NCBI GenBank assembly: GCA_023269545.1
Contig: JAHFTB010000001.1
Span: 1 to 64,000, forward strand
Source of the DNA: Verrucomicrobiota bacterium
GTDB lineage: Bacteria > Verrucomicrobiota > Verrucomicrobiia > Chthoniobacterales > Xiphinematobacteraceae
Reading direction: 5' to 3'
DNA length: 64,000 bases
Numbering within the stretch: the first letter of the stretch is position 1; every line of letters begins with the position of its first letter. The notes under the pieces were generated by a model. The model had not been told where the DNA came from. It ran no database searches and saw only the letters and a list, made by a program, of their open reading frames with translations. The translations under genes were made by a program, and so were the position numbers. Below, piece after piece: positions 61,534 through 64,000 of this stretch.

Positions 61534-63990
61534 TCACAAGCCTGTTGGAAATATCGTCATGATTTGGCTATCAATCAAACGACCTTTTTTTTCTGAATAC
61601 ACCGCCACCTTGTAAGATTTTCCTTCGTATGAGGCATCGATGGCAACCTTTTCCTTACCGCCAATTGGCATGTTCTGTATGTTACGATAATGAGCACTCA
61701 GTTGATTCATGTTCATATTACGCCCAATTCCTCTAAATGTGCGCAAAATCCGCACAGGGCTCTTGAAAGGAAACACAGTATTTATCGGTTTCTCCGCTGT
61801 TGACCATGAATCATTGTACACATGATCCCTGAAAATATGTTTGATAGCTGCCGAGCTTAAAAAAAGTGAGATGTGGTTGTCCGATGTCTCAAGGTCAAGA
61901 CCTTTAAATCCATTTTTTTCAACAAAATAATTACGAAAATTCACCTCTACCATCCGATCGATCTCCTTAGTAATTTCCGGGGTGCCAACGGGTCCTTGTT
62001 TTTTGTCCCCTCGTGTTTTTTGCACTACTGGTGCCTGCCGCTGTTGTATCTGCTGTTGTGCCTGCTGTTGTGCCTGCTGTTGTGCCTGCTGTTGTGCCTG
62101 CTGTTGTGCCTGCTGTTGTGCCTGCTGTTGTGCCTGCTGTTGTGCGTCTGCTTGTCTTTGCTGCTCTATTCGTTCCTCTTCTTTGAACCGATCCTCGTAC
62201 TGCTGAATCCACAAATCTTCGCTTTCTTTGATTTCCTGGATTCTTTGTTTGACTACCTGAGATTTCGAAAACGCATCCTCGACTTCAAGATTAAGTTGCG
62301 CTAATCCCTCCTTAGCACTCTTGATAGAGTCGGAGGCATTCTGAAGCTTTTGACCGTATGCTAGTTGCATGAGTATCATTTTCATACGTTGACCTAAAGG
62401 CTTTCCGTCGGGCATCAAATCTCTTTGTTTTGCCTCGAAGGACGCCCATAACGCTTGAGGCAAGGCGCCTTGATTGTTTTTCAATATCTCCTCCGTCCGC
62501 AATTTTTGTACTTGCGCCAGAATCACAGAATATCCCATTTGCCAATATTTCAGAATATTTGGATTAATATCATTCTGCAGCATTTTTTTAAGGCTGTTTT
62601 GTATCCTAGTTACGTCGACGGCATCTCCTTTTAAATGCGCATCCATCAGTCGCTGGACGAAAAGTTGAAATGTTACAAGGAAATTTTCCCTGGCACCTAC
62701 GCCTTGCTGAGCAAGAACATTTATTATATTCTTAGCCTCATCGTTTCCCTGAGCAGCATCCTCCTTCAGCTGCTTATCAGCAGCCTCTATCAGACGCTTA
62801 GCCCAGGGACGGAAAGCATAATTCTTTGAAAAGTAGGCAATATCAGAGAGAAAATTTAACTTGTCATTGAGATCTATTACTAACCTATTAATTTTCTTAT
62901 CGTCTACCCTTACATTTTCTTTCATGAATGCGATCTTTTGTTCATATGTTGCTGTCGCTATCGCTTCTGGGCTTGGAAAGAATACATCCACAAAGCAGGG
63001 TCCCAAAGGCGACTTTTCTAGTTCCTCTATGAGCTTTATTCTATCCTGAGGACTTTCGGTAACGCTTCGTACTAATCCCTCTTCATTTCGTAATGTCGGA
63101 CTCCATCGAAATTGATCTGCTTCATTCAGATTACGAATTAAATACTGTTGTAAATAATTCTTTATCTCCACCGAAGCAGGTTGTCCACTGTGTAAAAATG
63201 CAAACAACTTAGGCTCGTCCAAATTATCGGGCACACCGGAATCGTCCCACATTTGAAATAACTTTTCTATGTACTGCTTAAACTCTTCAATGTATTCCAA
63301 GGCTTGGAAAAAATTTTTATTTCGATCTATTAGGAATATGAGTGCTCTGCTCAAACGGATTTGTTGACCTAACCTTTCTTTGATTGTACCGTTTATATTT
63401 TGTTCAAGTCGATGAATTCCATCCACACCCTGCGATAATAGTTCCCCAATGACTTTAGATTTTATACGACCTTGATATCGAGGGTTACCTGCCAAAAAAA
63501 CTCTCAGATTCGAACCTTGCGTGTTTGCTTCGCGGAAGTTTTTCAGACTTAATACGAACTCTTCCAAGTCTTGAATTAAATTATCATTCTGAGACATCAA
63601 TTCTTTTGCAGTAACCTCGGTAGGAAAAAGCACCGCAGCCTCCGCAGAGTGTTTCTCGAAATACTCTGCATGATTATGGCCTTCACTTATGAAATCCGTA
63701 TATGTTTTATGCGCTAAATCATAATCCGGATCGATGTTGAGAAAATTTTTAATATGGGCTATTCTTTTTAGAGCCCTTACATTAACAAATGATATGCTTT
63801 CCATTAGATGTGTGTTAATATCTTCACTGGATGCCTTCTTTTTAATCAATGTTTGAATTTTATCCTCCCGTTTTTTCAATTCCATTAGAAATAGCTGATC
63901 TGTCAAATCATTGACACGTACCTGCTCATCAAAGTACTCAAGCTCCTTACCCTCCAAACCTACTCTGAGGCGTTCGTTTATTGCATCCAC
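61534..63990 (-). CDS. Large helical protein with Gln/Ala repeats, probably 5'-truncated by the window
   Basis: I do not recognise a named family. The visible 818 codons begin at a GTG, but the frame stays open to the window edge, so the true start may lie outside. Residues 1-620 are helical and charged. Residues about 625-665 are a Q-x-Q-Q-A repeat coded by 12-bp DNA units. The last 130 residues are globular: VEVNFRNYFVEKNGFKGLD, SSAAIKHIFRDHVYND, then YKVAVYSEKKGRLIDSQIMT followed by IFPTGL. That end recalls the closing strands of BECR-type nuclease toxins (I-x-T-x-F-P), with a His in the front helix. This is weak evidence and the similarity could be superficial. Confidence 0.6.
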   Translation of the reverse strand: MDAINERLRVGLEGKELEYFDEQVRVNDLTDQLFLMELKKREDKIQTLIKKKASSEDINTHLMESISFVNVRALKRIAHIKNFLNIDPDYDLAHKTYTDFISEGHNHAEYFEKHSAEAAVLFPTEVTAKELMSQNDNLIQDLEEFVLSLKNFREANTQGSNLRVFLAGNPRYQGRIKSKVIGELLSQGVDGIHRLEQNINGTIKERLGQQIRLSRALIFLIDRNKNFFQALEYIEEFKQYIEKLFQMWDDSGVPDNLDEPKLFAFLHSGQPASVEIKNYLQQYLIRNLNEADQFRWSPTLRNEEGLVRSVTESPQDRIKLIEELEKSPLGPCFVDVFFPSPEAIATATYEQKIAFMKENVRVDDKKINRLVIDLNDKLNFLSDIAYFSKNYAFRPWAKRLIEAADKQLKEDAAQGNDEAKNIINVLAQQGVGARENFLVTFQLFVQRLMDAHLKGDAVDVTRIQNSLKKMLQNDINPNILKYWQMGYSVILAQVQKLRTEEILKNNQGALPQALWASFEAKQRDLMPDGKPLGQRMKMILMQLAYGQKLQNASDSIKSAKEGLAQLNLEVEDAFSKSQVVKQRIQEIKESEDLWIQQYEDRFKEEERIEQQRQADAQQQAQQQAQQQAQQQAQQQAQQQAQQQAQQQIQQRQAPVVQKTRGDKKQGPVGTPEITKEIDRMVEVNFRNYFVEKNGFKGLDLETSDNHISLFLSSAAIKHIFRDHVYNDSWSTAEKPINTVFPFKSPVRILRTFRGIGRNMNMNQLSAHYRNIQNMPIGGKEKVAIDASYEGKSYKVAVYSEKKGRLIDSQIMTIFPTGL
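62051..62146. repeat. Eight 12-bp tandem units coding the Gln/Ala repeat
   Basis: TGCTGTTGTGCC is repeated seven times without change, and an eighth unit differs only in the last base. On the coding strand this gives AQQQ-type repeats. The lack of drift shows recent expansion and the number may vary between strains. Confidence 0.9.
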
Positions 63991-64000
63991 CTGGAGGTTT

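Noticed and set aside
62051-62146. Possible CRISPR or regulatory tandem array
   Set aside because: The units are adjacent without spacers, keep the reading frame of the large protein and code a simple Gln/Ala repeat.
61967-62304. Frames on both strands through the 12-bp repeat
   Set aside because: A 12-bp repeat without stops is open in several frames; only the long minus-strand frame has sensible composition around it.

Overview
This 64-kb window looks like the chromosome of a Gram-negative bacterium with moderate GC content. Two OprB-type outer-membrane porins, an autotransporter-type beta-barrel protein, GmhA and a polysaccharide cluster indicate an outer membrane. The gene mix (bacterial deoxyhypusine-synthase-like protein, GYF_2/Yip1 and DUF2752 membrane proteins, lysine 2,3-aminomutase) suggests the PVC group, perhaps Verrucomicrobiota. 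That placement is inference from protein families: no rRNA or other marker is present, and I recognised no tRNA, rRNA, CRISPR array or intact transposase.

Layout. 1-845 is gene-free but full of repeats. 846-2475 holds an orphan protein with an internal duplication and a doubtful small ORF. 2.5-8.7 kb carries a fucose-isomerase-like protein, alr, manA, an RRM protein, infA and an RhlE-like helicase. 8.7-14.5 kb (minus strand) carries metG, a TPR protein, a SurA/PpiD-like periplasmic chaperone and an MsbA-like ABC exporter. 15-19.6 kb carries an L,D-transpeptidase, folA-thyA, a metallo-beta-lactamase-fold hydrolase, two small membrane proteins and a redoxin. 19.7-22.9 kb is an accessory patch (VapBC, repeats, an orphan helical protein, a glyoxalase-fold gene between inverted repeats). 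22.9-30.7 kb carries kamA, the autotransporter, ppk1, the deoxyhypusine-synthase-like gene and an HTH protein. 31-37.6 kb carries a porin, a second DEAD-box helicase, a 2OG-Fe(II) oxygenase and leuA. 37.9-44.8 kb is a glycan cluster (two GT4, a lipid-linked sugar transferase, WecG/TagA, GT2, WcaF-like acetyltransferase, GmhA). 45-52.6 kb carries argG, psd-pssA, a GH26-like lipoprotein and a fused hydrolase/deacetylase/synthase. 52.8-61.2 kb carries leuS, a second porin, folC-accD, comF and a CPBP protease. The last 2.5 kb is a long Gln/Ala-repeat protein that probably continues past the window edge.

The most unusual feature is the density of short non-autonomous repeats, which fall into at least four families. 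Family A is an 81-bp fold-back unit with 8-bp target duplications. Family B is about 60 bp and bounded by AGGACTTACGCA. Family C is bounded by GAGCCTGTCCAAAAAGAC and occurs as 272-bp and 79-bp forms. Family D consists of short TATAGCGAARYCCGTATAAA ends, with one related 163-bp fold-back element. Copies sit flush against genes and in several cases supply a start or stop codon. One A copy is inserted inside a D copy, which gives a relative order of insertion. A compact set of nested inverted repeats upstream of the deoxyhypusine-synthase-like gene has pseudoknot topology and may be a structured RNA or a REP-like element.

Functionally, the housekeeping genes (translation, folate/thymidylate, fatty acid and phospholipid synthesis, arginine and leucine synthesis, cell wall) show a free-standing metabolism. 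The glycan cluster, the PgaB/PgaC-like fusion protein and the GH26-like lipoprotein suggest surface polysaccharide production and remodelling.
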